Source: Roseateles hydrophilus
GTDB lineage: Bacteria > Pseudomonadota > Gammaproteobacteria > Burkholderiales > Burkholderiaceae_C
NCBI RefSeq assembly: GCF_026712245.1
Contig: NZ_JAPPUY010000006.1
Span: forward strand, 186,001-250,000
Reading direction: 5' to 3'
DNA: 64,000 nt
Part shown: positions 7,299-16,752 of the stretch, piece after piece
Layout of the letters: the number at the start of each line of letters is the position of its first letter
How positions within the stretch are numbered: position 1 is the first letter of the stretch
Position numbers and translations under genes: made by a program
The notes under the pieces: generated by a model
What the model was told of the DNA's origin: nothing
Database searches by the model: none
What the model saw: only the letters and a program-made list of their open reading frames with translations

Positions 7299-8681
7299 AT
7301 GACCCACGATCCCTACGACGCCGACCGCCCACTGCTGATGCGTTGCGCCTGCGGCCAGCACGCCAGCGCGGCTGACCATGCCGCCGCCGAACTGCGCACC
7401 CGCAGCGAAACCGCCGACTTCGAGGCCGAGTCGGCCAGCTTCGTCGAGGCGTCGCTCGTGAAGGCGCTGTTCCCGCAGGACGCGCTGCGCCGCCGCTTCC
7501 TGAAGGCCGTGGGCCGCAACACGGCGATGGCGGCCATCTCCAGCGTGCTGCCCGTCGCCAGCCTGCAGGCGATGGCGCAGGGCACGACCGGTGCGCTGGA
7601 GAAGAAGGACCTGAAGATCGGCTTCATCCCCATCACCTGCGCGACGCCGCTGATCATGGCGCACCCGCTGGGCTTCTACAGCAAGCAGGGGCTGAATGTG
7701 GAGGTCGTGAAGACGGCGGGCTGGGCGCTGATCCGCGACAAGATGCTGAACAAGGAGTACGACGCCACGCACTTCCTGTCGCCGATGCCGCTGGCCATCA
7801 GCCTGGGCCTCGGCGCGCCGGCCACGGCTATGAATGTGGCCACCATCCAGAACACCAACGGCCAGGCCATCACGCTCAGCGTGAAGCACAAGGACAAGCG
7901 CGACCCCGCGAGCTGGAAGGGCTTCAAGTTCGCGGTGCCCTTCGAGTATTCGATGCACAACTTCCTGCTGCGCTACTACGTGGCGGAAGCGGGGCTGGAC
8001 CCGGACCGCGACATCCAGATCCGCGTGGTGCCGCCGCCCGAGATGGTGGCCAATCTGCGGGCCGGCAACATCGACGGTTTCCTGGGCCCGGACCCGTTCA
8101 ACCAGCGCGCGGTGTTCGAGGAGGTGGGCTTCATCCACCTGCTCACCAAGGAGCTGTGGGACGGACATCCGTGCTGCGCCTTCGGCACCAGCGCCGAGTT
8201 CATCCAGAAGAACCCCAACACCTTCATCGCGCTGTACCGCGCGGTGCTGACGGCCGCGGCGATGGCGCGCCAGGCCAAGAACCGCGAGCTGATCGCCAAG
8301 GTCATCGCGCCGCAGGCCTATCTGAACCAGCCCGAGACCGTCATCGCCCAGGTGCTGACCGGCAAGTTCGCCGATGGCCTGGGCAACGTGAAGGTAGTGC
8401 CCGACCGCGCGGACTTCGACCCCATGCCCTGGCAGAGCATGGCCGTGTGGATGCTCACGCAGATGAAGCGCTGGGGCTATCTGAAGGGCGATGTGAACTA
8501 CAAGCAGATCGCCGAGAAGGTGTTCCTGCTGACCGACGCGCGCAAGCAGATGAAGGCGCTGGACATGGCGGTGCCGGAGGACAAGACCGGCGGCTACGCG
8601 AAGTTCAAGGTCATGGGCAAGGAGTTCGACGCGGCCAAGGCTGATGCCTACGTCAACAGCTTCGCCATCAAGCGAGCTTGA
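7299..8681 (+). CDS. Tat-exported ABC substrate-binding protein, NrtA/CynA family (nitrate/cyanate type)
   Basis: The 460-residue protein has an unusually long N-terminal region. A CACGQHAS motif stands at residues 16-23, and the twin-arginine signal (RRRFLKAVG at 64-72) appears only later, followed by a hydrophobic stretch to about residue 94. The mature part shows the NMT1/NrtA fold signatures KIGFIPITCATPLIMAHPLGFY and VPPPEMVANLRAGNIDGFLGPDPFN. It captures a small anion for the downstream permease and ATPase. The terminal cyanase gene points to cyanate, although nitrate or bicarbonate binders are the same family. The ribosome site CTGAGGAG precedes ATG 7299. Confidence 0.85.
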   Translation: MTHDPYDADRPLLMRCACGQHASAADHAAAELRTRSETADFEAESASFVEASLVKALFPQDALRRRFLKAVGRNTAMAAISSVLPVASLQAMAQGTTGALEKKDLKIGFIPITCATPLIMAHPLGFYSKQGLNVEVVKTAGWALIRDKMLNKEYDATHFLSPMPLAISLGLGAPATAMNVATIQNTNGQAITLSVKHKDKRDPASWKGFKFAVPFEYSMHNFLLRYYVAEAGLDPDRDIQIRVVPPPEMVANLRAGNIDGFLGPDPFNQRAVFEEVGFIHLLTKELWDGHPCCAFGTSAEFIQKNPNTFIALYRAVLTAAAMARQAKNRELIAKVIAPQAYLNQPETVIAQVLTGKFADGLGNVKVVPDRADFDPMPWQSMAVWMLTQMKRWGYLKGDVNYKQIAEKVFLLTDARKQMKALDMAVPEDKTGGYAKFKVMGKEFDAAKADAYVNSFAIKRA

Positions 8682-8682
8682 C

Positions 8683-9552
8683 GTGCAGAAGTCTCTGACC
8701 TTCCGCGCTGGCCTGCTGTCGCTGCTACTGCTGGGCTGCCTGCTGGGCCTGTGGCATCTCGCCACGCTGGGCGGCACACAGGCTGCCGCGCCAGCAGCCA
8801 TGACGCCCGAGCAGATCGAGTACGCCAAGCTGATGGGCAAGCCCATCGACGCCACGCCGGTGGCTGCCAAGAGCGGCTTCCCGACGCTGGCGCAGATGGG
8901 CAGCGTCGCGGTGCGCCACCTGTCCGAACCCTTCTACGACCGCGGCCCCAATGACAAGGGCATCGGTCTGCAGCTGGCCTACTCGCTGGGCCGCGTGGGG
9001 CTGGGATATCTGCTGGCCGCGCTGGTGGCCATTCCGCTGGGCTTCGTCATCGGCATGAGCCCGCTGATCCACCGCGCGCTGGACCCGTTCATCCAGGTCC
9101 TGAAGCCCATCTCGCCGCTGGCGTGGATGCCGCTGGCGCTCTACACGATCAAGGACTCGGCTGCGAGCGGCATCTTTGTCATCTTCATCTGCAGCCTGTG
9201 GCCCATGCTGATCAACACCGCCTTCGGCGTGGCCGGCGTGCGGCGCGAGTGGCTGGACGTGGCGCGCACACTGGAGGTTAGCCCACTGCGCCGCGCCTTC
9301 GAGGTCATCCTGCCGGCGGCGGCGCCCACCATCCTGACGGGCATGCGCATCAGCATGGGCATCGCCTGGCTGGTCATCGTGGCCGCCGAGATGTTGGTCG
9401 GCGGCACAGGCATCGGCTACTTCGTCTGGAACGAGTGGAACAACTTGAGCCTGCCCAACGTGCTGTTGGCCATCCTCGTCATTGGCCTCGTGGGCATGGG
9501 GCTGGATCTCCTTTTCGCTCGTGCCCAGAAAGCGGTGACCTATGCCGACTGA
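8683..9552 (+). CDS. ABC transporter inner-membrane permease (NrtB/CynB-like)
   Basis: The 289-residue membrane protein has a first helix at residues 8-27, a periplasmic loop, then the BPD_transp_1 core. The EAA loop reads EWLDVARTLEVSPLRRAFEVILPAAAPTILTG. GTG 8683, one base after the stop of the binding-protein gene, is taken as start; an ATG at 8644 inside that gene would add 13 residues. It forms the channel for the anion delivered by the 7299 product and overlaps the ATPase gene by 11 bp. Confidence 0.87.
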   Translation: MQKSLTFRAGLLSLLLLGCLLGLWHLATLGGTQAAAPAAMTPEQIEYAKLMGKPIDATPVAAKSGFPTLAQMGSVAVRHLSEPFYDRGPNDKGIGLQLAYSLGRVGLGYLLAALVAIPLGFVIGMSPLIHRALDPFIQVLKPISPLAWMPLALYTIKDSAASGIFVIFICSLWPMLINTAFGVAGVRREWLDVARTLEVSPLRRAFEVILPAAAPTILTGMRISMGIAWLVIVAAEMLVGGTGIGYFVWNEWNNLSLPNVLLAILVIGLVGMGLDLLFARAQKAVTYAD

Positions 9553-10423
9553 ACTCGTCCAAGTCCAAGGCCTGGCCAAGCGCTATGGCGACGCGACCGT
9601 CTTCGACGGCGTCAACTTCACGCTGACCGAGGGTGAGTTCGTCTGCATCATCGGCCACAGCGGCTGCGGCAAGACGACCATCCTCAACGTGCTGGCCGGG
9701 CTGGAGCAGGCCAGCGGCGGCCACGTCTTCATGGCCAACCGCGAGGTGAACGCGCCGGGCCTGGAGCGTGGCGTCGTGTTCCAGGGGCACGCGTTGATGC
9801 CGTGGCTGACGGTGCGCCAGAACATCGCGTTCGCGGTGCGCAGCAAGTGGCCGGGCTGGAGCCGTGCCGAGGTCGATGCGCAGGTGCAGAAGTACGTCGC
9901 GCTCGTCGGCCTGACGCCAGCTCTCGACAAAAAGCCCAGCCAGCTCTCCGGCGGCATGAAGCAGCGCGTGGGCATCGCGCGGGCCTTCGCCATCGAGCCG
10001 CGCATGCTGCTGCTGGACGAGCCCTTTGGCGCGCTGGATGCGCTGACGCGCGGCACCATCCAGGACGAGCTGCTGAAGATCTGCGCCGCCACGCGCCAGA
10101 CCGTCTTCATGATCACGCACGACGTGGACGAGGCGATCCTGCTGGCCGACCGCATCCTGCTGATGGCCAACGGCCCGCAGGCGCGCGTCGCGGAGATCGT
10201 CGTCAACACGATGAGTCGTGACCGCCAGCGCGCCACGCTGCACCACGACCCACAGTACTACCGCATCCGCAACCACCTCGTCGACTTCCTGGTGGAGCGC
10301 AGCGCCACGCTGTCCCATGGCAAGGCACCCGAACACCCGCCCGAAGTGCGGCCAGGCCTGGCGCCGGTCGCTGAAGTCATTCCTCTCGAATCCGTCCCCA
10401 CCTCACTCAGGAGCCACGCATGA
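9542..10423 (+). CDS. ABC transporter ATPase (NrtD/CynD-like)
   Basis: The 293-residue protein contains Walker A GHSGCGKTT, Q-loop VVFQGHALMPW, signature LSGGMKQR, Walker B MLLLDEPFGALD and the switch His in THDVDEA, all intact. The C-terminal extension after residue 250 (Pro- and Glu-rich) is typical of the nitrate/taurine-type importers. It overlaps the permease upstream and cynS downstream (ATGA), so the four genes form one operon. Confidence 0.9.
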   Translation: MPTELVQVQGLAKRYGDATVFDGVNFTLTEGEFVCIIGHSGCGKTTILNVLAGLEQASGGHVFMANREVNAPGLERGVVFQGHALMPWLTVRQNIAFAVRSKWPGWSRAEVDAQVQKYVALVGLTPALDKKPSQLSGGMKQRVGIARAFAIEPRMLLLDEPFGALDALTRGTIQDELLKICAATRQTVFMITHDVDEAILLADRILLMANGPQARVAEIVVNTMSRDRQRATLHHDPQYYRIRNHLVDFLVERSATLSHGKAPEHPPEVRPGLAPVAEVIPLESVPTSLRSHA

Positions 10424-10863
10424 GCCGCCTCGCCGTCACCGAAAAAATCATTGCCACCAAGGTCGCCAAAGGCATCAAGTGGGCCGACGTGGCCGCCGAC
10501 ATCGGCCTCAGCAAGGAGTGGGTCACCGCCGGCTGCCTGGGCCAGATGACCTTCAACGACGAGCAGGCCGCCAAGCTGGCCAAGACCTTCGACCTGACCG
10601 AAGCCGAGGCGCAGTGGCTCAAGGTCGTGCCCTACAAGGGCAGCCTGCCGACCAGCGTGCCCACCGACCCGCTGATCTACCGCTTCTACGAGTTGATCAG
10701 CGTCTACGGCACGACCTTCAAGGAACTGATCCATGAAGAGTTCGGCGACGGCATCATGAGCGCCATCGACTTCAAGATGGACCTGCAGCGCGAGCCCAAC
10801 GCGATGGGTGACCGCGTCAGCATCGTCATGAGCGGCAAGTTCCTGCCCTACAAGACCTACTGA
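10420..10863 (+). CDS. cynS: Cyanate hydratase (cyanase)
   Basis: The 147-residue protein aligns over its whole length with bacterial cyanases. A helical N-terminal domain (TEKIIATKVAKGIKW) precedes the C-terminal cyanate-lyase domain with the catalytic triad R88 and E91 in YRFYELISVYG and S114 in GIMSAIDFKMDLQRE. It converts cyanate and bicarbonate to ammonia and CO2, providing nitrogen and detoxification. The start codon overlaps the ATPase stop. No CynT carbonic anhydrase or CynR regulator is next to it. Confidence 0.97.
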   Translation: MSRLAVTEKIIATKVAKGIKWADVAADIGLSKEWVTAGCLGQMTFNDEQAAKLAKTFDLTEAEAQWLKVVPYKGSLPTSVPTDPLIYRFYELISVYGTTFKELIHEEFGDGIMSAIDFKMDLQREPNAMGDRVSIVMSGKFLPYKTY

Positions 10864-10868
10864 CAGGT

Positions 10869-11582
10869 TCAGCCGGCCAGGCCGGCGTAGACGTGCTGCA
10901 CGTCGTCGTTGTCGTCCATCGCGGCCAGGAAGCTCTCCACCTCTTCCAGCTGTTCCGCCGTCAGGCTGCTGGCGGCCACCGGGTTCTTGGGTCGGTAGCC
11001 CAGCTTGGCGCTCAGCACCGTGAAGCCTTGCGCCGGCAGCGCCCGGCTGACCAGATCCAGGTCGGTCGGGTCGGTCAGGAAGACGGTGACGCCGTCTTCG
11101 TCGGCCGGCAGCAAGTCTTGCGCGCCGGCCTCGATGGCGGCCGCGTCGGCATCCGCGCCGGCCGCGGCGGGCTCGGCCTCGATGAGGCCGACATGATCGA
11201 AGTCCCAGCTCACCGAGCCCGGCGTGCCTTGCTGGCCCTTGCGGAACAGCACGCGCATGTCCGACGCGGCGCGGTTGGTGTTGTCCGTCAGCACCTCCAC
11301 CATCACCGGCACGCGGTGCGGCGCAAAGCCTTCGTAGATGACCTGCTCGAAGTTCACGGTCTCGCCGGTGAGGCCGGCGCCCTTCTTGATGGCGCGGTCC
11401 AGCGTGTCCTTGGGCATGGACACCTTGCGCGCCGCTTCCACGGCCATGCGCAGCTTGGCGTTGTCCTTGGGGTCAGCGCCGCCGCGCGCTGCCAGCATGA
11501 TGTCCTTGGCCAGCTTGCCAAACAGCTTGCCCTTGGCATTGGCCGCGATGTCTTTGTGTTTGGCTTTCCATTGCGCGCCCAT
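10869..11582 (-). CDS. YebC/PmpR/TACO1-family regulatory protein
   Basis: The 237-residue protein starts [19 protein letters not shown] and contains the family hallmarks [46 protein letters not shown] and [12 protein letters not shown]. Members act as transcriptional regulators or as translation factors helping ribosomes through proline stretches. ATG 11582 is chosen; an upstream ATG at 11621 would add 13 unrelated residues. It ends 5 bp from the convergent cynS stop. Confidence 0.93.
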   Translation of the reverse strand: MGAQWKAKHKDIAANAKGKLFGKLAKDIMLAARGGADPKDNAKLRMAVEAARKVSMPKDTLDRAIKKGAGLTGETVNFEQVIYEGFAPHRVPVMVEVLTDNTNRAASDMRVLFRKGQQGTPGSVSWDFDHVGLIEAEPAAAGADADAAAIEAGAQDLLPADEDGVTVFLTDPTDLDLVSRALPAQGFTVLSAKLGYRPKNPVAASSLTAEQLEEVESFLAAMDDNDDVQHVYAGLAG

Positions 11583-11675
11583 GGGGAGTCCTGTGTCGTC
11601 GGGTGGGTGGGCCCGGTGCACAAGGCGTGTCGGGCGGGGGCGTTACTGTAAGTCGCCAGCCGACGCGGCCGGCTG

Positions 11676-11903
11676 TCAGGCTCGGCGGCGCCAGGGTTGC
11701 CACCGGCGTGTGATGGCGAGCGCGAGGCAGTAGGCCCACAACACGGCGATGGCACTCGCCTGTGCGGCCAACGGAAGGGCCGATGTGCCCGGAAAGTAGA
11801 AGCGCGTGAAGCCGTAGAACCAGATGGTTTCCGCCAGCAGCCAGCCGGCCGTCAGCACCGCGCCGACGGTGCCGACAAGTCGCGGCAGGCGGGTCGAGCT
11901 CAA
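11676..11903 (-). CDS. Small two-helix membrane protein coupled to the HtrA-type protease
   Basis: A TTG overlapping the protease TGA (TTGA) opens a 75-residue frame with two hydrophobic segments, LVGTVGAVLTAGWLLAETIW and LAAQASAIAVLWAYCLALAI, and an Arg-rich C-terminus (RRWQPWRRRA). Starting at ATG 11954 instead would overlap the protease by 55 bp. Function is unknown; coupling suggests co-expression with the protease. Confidence 0.5.
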   Translation of the reverse strand: MSSTRLPRLVGTVGAVLTAGWLLAETIWFYGFTRFYFPGTSALPLAAQASAIAVLWAYCLALAITRRWQPWRRRA

Positions 11904-12979
11904 TCCGAACTCCCCAAGGTCGCCACCACTTTTCGCGACTGCCCGCTGCGCCACACCGTCAGCGTCACCCGCTCGCCGATCTGCCGCGTCTCCAGCAGCG
12001 ACAGCATGTCGTCCAGGTCGGCCACGGCCTGGCCGTCCACCGCGGTGATCACGTCGCCCTGCACGATGCGGCCGCTGCGGTCGCGGCCGAAGGCCTTGAG
12101 GCCAGCGGCGGCGGCCGGGCTGCCGTTGCCCACGTCCACCAGCAGCACGCCCTTGGGCGCCCCCAGCGCACGAGAGAGGTTCTCCGGCCCGGCGGTCACG
12201 CCCAGCGCGGGGCGGATGAAGCGCCCATCGCGGATCAGGCGCGGCACGATGCGGTTGACCTCGTCCACCGGGATGGCGAAGCCGATGCCCGCGCTGGCGC
12301 CGCTGGGGCTGTAGATGGAGGTGTTGACGCCGATGAGCCGGCCAGCGGAGTCCAGCAGCGGGCCGCCGGAGTTGCCGGGGTTGATGGCCGCGTCGGTCTG
12401 GATGGCGCCCTTGATCGTGCGCCGCGTGACGGACTCGATCTCGCGGTTCAGCGCCGAGACGATGCCGGTGGTCAGCGTCTGGTCCAGGCCGAAGGGGTTG
12501 CCGATGGCGTAGACCTTCTGGCCCACCTGCAGGTCGCGGCTGGCGCCGACCGCAATCGCCGGCAGCTTGGTCGCAGGCGCTTCGATGCGCAGCACGGCGA
12601 TGTCACGGTCGGGGAAGGCGCCCACCAACTTGGCCGGGTAGCTGCTCTGGTCGTGCAGCGTGACGGTGGCGCGGTCGCCGCCCTGGATGACGTGGAAGTT
12701 GGTGACGATGTGGCCGTCGGCATCCCACACAAAACCGGTGCCGGTGCCGCTGGGCTGCTCGCTGGTGCGTAACGAGAAGAAATCTCTCTGCACTTGTAGC
12801 GTTGTGATGTGCACCACCGACGGGCTTACGCGTTTGAACACACCGATGTTGTTCATCTCCTCGGCGTCCAGCGCGCCGCGGGCGCTCACCGGCCGGGGCT
12901 GGGCGGCCTTGTTCTGGGCCTCGGCAGCGCCGGCGGCGAGCCATACGATGAGCGAGAGTGCGAGCAGACGCAGGAACAT
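11900..12979 (-). CDS. HtrA/DegP-type periplasmic serine protease with one PDZ domain
   Basis: The 359-residue protein has a signal peptide (residues 1-22, ending AEAQ). The trypsin-like triad is complete: H96 in VTNFHVI, D126 in PDRDIAVLRIE and S204 in PGNSGGPLLD. A single PDZ domain follows (about 265-350: GVLLVDVGNGSPAAAAGLK, GDVITAVDGQAV). This is the DegS/MucD-like short form used in envelope protein quality control. ATG 12979 gives the secretory start; the upstream in-frame ATG at 13012 is possible. The gene is divergent from the DUF4124 gene. Confidence 0.9.
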   Translation of the reverse strand: MFLRLLALSLIVWLAAGAAEAQNKAAQPRPVSARGALDAEEMNNIGVFKRVSPSVVHITTLQVQRDFFSLRTSEQPSGTGTGFVWDADGHIVTNFHVIQGGDRATVTLHDQSSYPAKLVGAFPDRDIAVLRIEAPATKLPAIAVGASRDLQVGQKVYAIGNPFGLDQTLTTGIVSALNREIESVTRRTIKGAIQTDAAINPGNSGGPLLDSAGRLIGVNTSIYSPSGASAGIGFAIPVDEVNRIVPRLIRDGRFIRPALGVTAGPENLSRALGAPKGVLLVDVGNGSPAAAAGLKAFGRDRSGRIVQGDVITAVDGQAVADLDDMLSLLETRQIGERVTLTVWRSGQSRKVVATLGSSD

Positions 12980-13037
12980 GGCGCAAGCCGTGGCGGTGTC
13001 GATGCCGCGCATTGTGGTGGCACAGGAAGGGTTGCAC

Positions 13038-13649
13038 ATGAGGCGAGCGTTATGGGGGCTGGGGCTGGGTCTGGCGATGTCGGCGGCGTCGGCCCAGCAG
13101 GTGTGGCGCTGCGAGGTGGATGGCAAGGTCAACTTCAGTGACAAGCCCTGCCCGCAGGCCGGCAAGCCGGTGGCCGAGCGCAGCCTGCGGCCCAATGTGG
13201 TGGACGCGATCAAGCCGGAGCTGGTGGACGCGGCCATGGGCCGGGGCGCGGCGTCCGCGCCGGCCGCCGCGCCCACGCCGGGCAATGCCTGCCCGGGTGA
13301 CGGCGAACTGCGCGGCATGGAGACGCGCGCGGGTTCCACCACGCTGGGCGAGCCCGAGCGCCAGTTCCTGCAGGACGAGCTGCGCCGCGCCCGCCAGTGC
13401 CGCGCGGGGCAGGGCCGCTACCGCGACGCCGACTGGGACATCAGCCGCGAGGCGCAGGCCGCGCAGACGCAGTTCAGCGACCGCGTGCGCCTGGCCGCCC
13501 GCGAGCGCGCCGAGGCCATGCACAGCGCGGCCGACCCGGTGGAGGGCGACCGCATCGCGCGCCGTCGCCTGGCCGAGGAGCGCGCGGCGCAGCGCCAGCA
13601 GCAGCAACAGCAGCGGGCCCAGAATGCGGCCTCCGTGCCCTCCCGCTGA
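13038..13649 (+). CDS. Secreted DUF4124-domain protein
   Basis: The 203-residue protein has a short signal peptide (to about residue 19, SAASAQ), then the DUF4124 pattern QVWRCEVDGKVNFSDKPCPQ (residues 20-40) common in beta-proteobacteria. The rest is Ala/Arg/Gln-rich and probably helical, with a Q7 run near the end. The function of the domain is unknown. ATG 13038 lies 58 bp from the divergent protease start. Confidence 0.8.
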   Translation: MRRALWGLGLGLAMSAASAQQVWRCEVDGKVNFSDKPCPQAGKPVAERSLRPNVVDAIKPELVDAAMGRGAASAPAAAPTPGNACPGDGELRGMETRAGSTTLGEPERQFLQDELRRARQCRAGQGRYRDADWDISREAQAAQTQFSDRVRLAARERAEAMHSAADPVEGDRIARRRLAEERAAQRQQQQQQRAQNAASVPSR

Positions 13650-13653
13650 GCCC

Positions 13654-14370
13654 TTGCTGCCGGCCGACCTCGACTTGACTGCCTCCCGTTCCGACCGCCT
13701 CGACGCCCTGCGCGGCGCTGCCATCGTGTGGATGGCGGCGTTCCACTTCGGCTTCGACCTGAACCACTTCGGCTGGATTCGCCAGGATTTCTACCGCGAC
13801 CCCGTCTGGACCTGGCAGCGCACCGCCATCGTCAGCCTGTTCCTGTTCTGCGCGGGCGGCGGCCAGGCGCTGGCCGTGGCCGCGGGGCAGGGCGCGGCGC
13901 GCTTCTGGCGGCGCTGGGGCCAGGTGGCGGGCTGCGCGCTGCTGGTGTCGGCCGGTTCGTGGGTCATGTTCCCGAACAGCTGGATCAGCTTTGGCGTGCT
14001 GCACGGCATGGCGGTGATGCTGGTGCTGCTGCGGCTGGGCCTGGCGCGCTTGCCGGATGGCGTGCTGCTGGGCGTCGCGCTGCTGGCCCTGGCAGCGCCG
14101 CAGCTGGTGGCGCAGCGCTGGTTCGATACCCGCTGGACGAACTGGGTGGGGCTGGTGACGCGCAAGCCCATCACCGAGGACTACGTGCCCGTGCTGCCGT
14201 GGCTGGGCGTGATGCTGCTGGGCTTCGTCGTGACGCGCCGCTGGCCGGGGCTGTGGGCGGGCGCTGCGCCGCGCCCGCTGGCCGTGCTGGGGCGCTGGTC
14301 GCTGAGCTTCTACATGGTCCACCAGCCCGTGCTGATCGGGCTGTTGCTGGCCGTCCAGTTCCTGCGTTGA
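13654..14370 (+). CDS. Multi-pass membrane protein, DUF1624 / heparan-alpha-glucosaminide N-acetyltransferase-like
   Basis: About 238 residues with roughly seven hydrophobic segments. The start SRSDRLDALRGAAIVWMAAFHFGFDLNHFGW matches the DUF1624/YeiB-type pattern R-x-x-x-x-D-x-x-R-G, with the His/Phe/Asp helix thought to handle acyl-CoA. The C-terminal helix LGRWSLSFYMVHQPVLIG is also typical. No ATG is available; TTG at 13654 (or 13675) is the likely start, 5 bp after the DUF4124 stop. A role in acetyl transfer to glycans is inferred only from the family. Confidence 0.72.
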   Translation: MLPADLDLTASRSDRLDALRGAAIVWMAAFHFGFDLNHFGWIRQDFYRDPVWTWQRTAIVSLFLFCAGGGQALAVAAGQGAARFWRRWGQVAGCALLVSAGSWVMFPNSWISFGVLHGMAVMLVLLRLGLARLPDGVLLGVALLALAAPQLVAQRWFDTRWTNWVGLVTRKPITEDYVPVLPWLGVMLLGFVVTRRWPGLWAGAAPRPLAVLGRWSLSFYMVHQPVLIGLLLAVQFLR

Positions 14371-14385
14371 GGAGACCTGTCCATC

Positions 14386-15180
14386 ATGAAGAACAAGCTG
14401 CTTGCGGCCGCCCTGGGCCTGCTGCTGTCCGCTGCCGCCAGTGCGGCGCCCTTCACCTGGCCCGGCGGCGCGAAAGCGGCCGTCAGCCTGGGCTATGACG
14501 ACGCGCTGGACAGCCAGCTGGATCACGTCATCCCGGCGCTGAACCAGCGCGGCCTGCGCGCCAGCTTCTACATCCCCATCAACGGGCCCACGTTGCCCGC
14601 GCGCCAGCACGAGTGGAAGGCCGCCGCGGCGGCCGGGCACGAGCTGGGCAACCACAGCCTGTTCCACAGCTGTTCGGCCAATGGGCCCGGCCGCACCTGG
14701 GTGCAGCCGCACCGCGACCTGGAGCGCCAGACGGCGGCGCAGGTGCAGGAGCAGGTCATCGCGGCCAACACCTGGCTGCAGTCGCTGGACGGCCGCACGC
14801 GCCGCACGTTCACGCCGCCGTGCTTCGACCTGACGGCCGGCGGGCAGGACTTCGCCAAGGCGCTGCAGCCGCACTTCGTCGCCTTCCGCGCCGCGCCGCC
14901 CGCGCTGACGACCGATACCGCGCAGCTGGACCCTTATGCGATGCCGGCCTACTTCGTCGAAGGCTGGACGGGCGAGCAGTTGATCGCCCTGGTCGAGAAG
15001 GCGGCGGCGCAGGGCGCGATGGTGTCGCTGCTGTTCCACGGCGTGGGCGCCGAGCACCTGAGCGTGACGCGCGAGGCGCACGATGCGCTGCTGGACCATC
15101 TGGCGAAGAACAAAGCGCGCTTTTGGACCGACTCGATGGTCAACATCATGGAAAACCTGCGCAAGCAGGCGGGCCGCTGA
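14386..15180 (+). CDS. Secreted polysaccharide deacetylase (NodB-like)
   Basis: The 264-residue protein has a signal peptide ending SAASAA (about residue 21). The NodB core has a metal/base Asp pair in SLGYDDAL and the metal-binding H-x-x-x-x-H in [10 protein letters not shown]. It ends in a C-terminal HGVG motif ([13 protein letters not shown]). It likely removes acetyl groups from peptidoglycan or another polysaccharide in the envelope. GAGGAG precedes the ATG. The gene follows the acyltransferase-like membrane protein by 15 bp and may be co-transcribed. Confidence 0.87.
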   Translation: MKNKLLAAALGLLLSAAASAAPFTWPGGAKAAVSLGYDDALDSQLDHVIPALNQRGLRASFYIPINGPTLPARQHEWKAAAAAGHELGNHSLFHSCSANGPGRTWVQPHRDLERQTAAQVQEQVIAANTWLQSLDGRTRRTFTPPCFDLTAGGQDFAKALQPHFVAFRAAPPALTTDTAQLDPYAMPAYFVEGWTGEQLIALVEKAAAQGAMVSLLFHGVGAEHLSVTREAHDALLDHLAKNKARFWTDSMVNIMENLRKQAGR

Positions 15181-15190
15181 CAATACGGGC

Positions 15191-15943
15191 ATGAGTTCGC
15201 CCAAGTCCGTCCTGTTCGGCTTTCACGCCGTCACCGTCCGCCTCAAGACCCAGCCGGGTTCCGTTGCCGAGGTCCACTTCGACCCCGCGCGGCGTGATCA
15301 GCGCATGCGCGCCTTCATCGAGCGTGCCAAGGAGGCCGGCGCGAAGCTGGTGGAGAGCAGCGACGAGCGGCTCAGCCAGCTGGCCGGCAGCCCGCGCCAC
15401 CAGGGCGTCGTCGCCCGCGTGGCGGCCATCGCGCAGCCGCATTCGCTGGACGACGTGCTGGACGCCGTGGAAGACCCGCCGCTGGTGCTGGTGCTCGACG
15501 GCGTGACCGACCCGCACAACCTCGGTGCCTGCCTGCGCGTGGCCGATGGCGCCGGGGCGCATGCCGTCGTCGCGCCCAAGGACCGCGCCGTGGGCCTGAA
15601 CGCTACGGTGGCCAAGGTGGCCAGCGGTGCGGCCGAGACGGTGCCCTACCTGATGGTCACCAACCTGGCACGCACCTTGAATGAGCTGAAGGAACGCGAC
15701 ATCTGGGTCGTCGGCACGTCGGACCAGGCCGAGCGCTCGATCTATGACCTCGACCTGAAGCGCCCCATTGCCTTCGTGCTGGGCGCCGAAGGCGAGGGCA
15801 TGCGGCAGCTGACGGCCAAGACCTGCGACGAGCTGGTGCGCATCCCGATGGCCGGCGCCGTCGAGAGCCTGAACGTGTCGGTGGCGTCGGGCGTGTGCCT
15901 GTACGAGGTGCTGCGCCAGCGGACTGCGTCGGGCAGTCGATAA
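15191..15943 (+). CDS. rlmB: 23S rRNA (guanosine-2'-O-)-methyltransferase RlmB
   Basis: The 250-residue SPOUT/TrmH enzyme has an N-terminal substrate-binding domain ([18 protein letters not shown]). The three TrmH motifs are [31 protein letters not shown] and [22 protein letters not shown]. It methylates G2251 of 23S rRNA. ATG 15191 lies 10 bp after the deacetylase stop; the longer frame upstream is not conserved. Confidence 0.93.
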   Translation: MSSPKSVLFGFHAVTVRLKTQPGSVAEVHFDPARRDQRMRAFIERAKEAGAKLVESSDERLSQLAGSPRHQGVVARVAAIAQPHSLDDVLDAVEDPPLVLVLDGVTDPHNLGACLRVADGAGAHAVVAPKDRAVGLNATVAKVASGAAETVPYLMVTNLARTLNELKERDIWVVGTSDQAERSIYDLDLKRPIAFVLGAEGEGMRQLTAKTCDELVRIPMAGAVESLNVSVASGVCLYEVLRQRTASGSR

Positions 15944-15977
15944 TTCTGACTGTTTAGAAAAACTGGGAGTTCCCGCC

Positions 15978-16604
15978 ATGGCCGTCATCGAAGTCAAGCA
16001 CCCGCTCGTCAAGCACAAGATCGGCTTGATGCGCGAGGCGGACATCTCGACGAAGAAGTTCCGCGAGCTGACGGGCGAGATCGCACGGCTGCTGGCTTAC
16101 GAGGCCACGGCGGACTTCCCGACCGAGAAGGTCACGATCAACTGCTGGAGCGGCCCGGCCGAGTGCGACCAGATCGCCGGCAAGAAGGTCACCGTGGTGC
16201 CCATCCTGCGCGCGGGCCTGGGGATGCTGGACGGCGTGCTGGACATCCTGCCCAACGCCAAGGTGTCCGTCGTCGGCCTGGCGCGCGACCACGAGACGCT
16301 GAAGCCGGTCAACTACTTCGACAAGTTCGTCGGCAGCCTGGAAGCCCGCACGGCGCTCATCATCGACCCCATGCTGGCCACGGCCGGCAGCATGATCGCC
16401 ACCGTCGACCTGCTGAAGGCGCGCGGCTGCAAGGATGTGCGCGCGCTGGTGCTGGTGGCCGCGCCCGAGGGCGTGAAGGCGCTGCAGGAAGCCCACCCCG
16501 ATGTGCGCTGCTGGACGGCCGCCATTGACAGCCACCTCAACGACGTCGGCTACATCATTCCGGGCTTGGGCGACGCCGGGGACAAGATTTTTGGCACGAC
16601 ATGA
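15978..16604 (+). CDS. upp: Uracil phosphoribosyltransferase
   Basis: The 208-residue protein shows the Upp signatures [31 protein letters not shown], the PRPP-binding [10 protein letters not shown] and the C-terminal uracil-binding [16 protein letters not shown]. It converts uracil and PRPP to UMP in pyrimidine salvage. A GGGAG ribosome site precedes the ATG. Confidence 0.97.
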   Translation: MAVIEVKHPLVKHKIGLMREADISTKKFRELTGEIARLLAYEATADFPTEKVTINCWSGPAECDQIAGKKVTVVPILRAGLGMLDGVLDILPNAKVSVVGLARDHETLKPVNYFDKFVGSLEARTALIIDPMLATAGSMIATVDLLKARGCKDVRALVLVAAPEGVKALQEAHPDVRCWTAAIDSHLNDVGYIIPGLGDAGDKIFGTT

Positions 16605-16614
16605 GGCCCCCCGC

Positions 16615-16648
16615 TCAGCCTCGCGCCGCTGAACGCGGGCGAGGCTGA
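16615..16648 (+). terminator. Inverted repeat after upp, probable terminator
   Basis: TCAGCCTCGC and GCGAGGCTGA form a 10-bp stem with a 14-nt loop, starting 11 bp after the upp stop. There is no U-tract; a second short C5/G5 palindrome follows at about 16653-16665. Confidence 0.45.
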
Positions 16649-16713
16649 TCAGCCCCCCGAGGGGGCGGCGATGCTCGCGGGGCGTGCCCCGCTCGCACAT
16701 CGCCCCAGGCGGG

Positions 16714-16736
16714 CCGGCTTGGGGCGGCCCGGCGCT
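16714..16736 (-). repeat. Dispersed 23-bp intergenic repeat, copy B
   Basis: It is an exact inverted copy of 1631-1653, located between convergent upp and the class III aminotransferase gene. Confidence 0.6.
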
Positions 16737-16752
16737 TGGCCCGCAAATGCGG

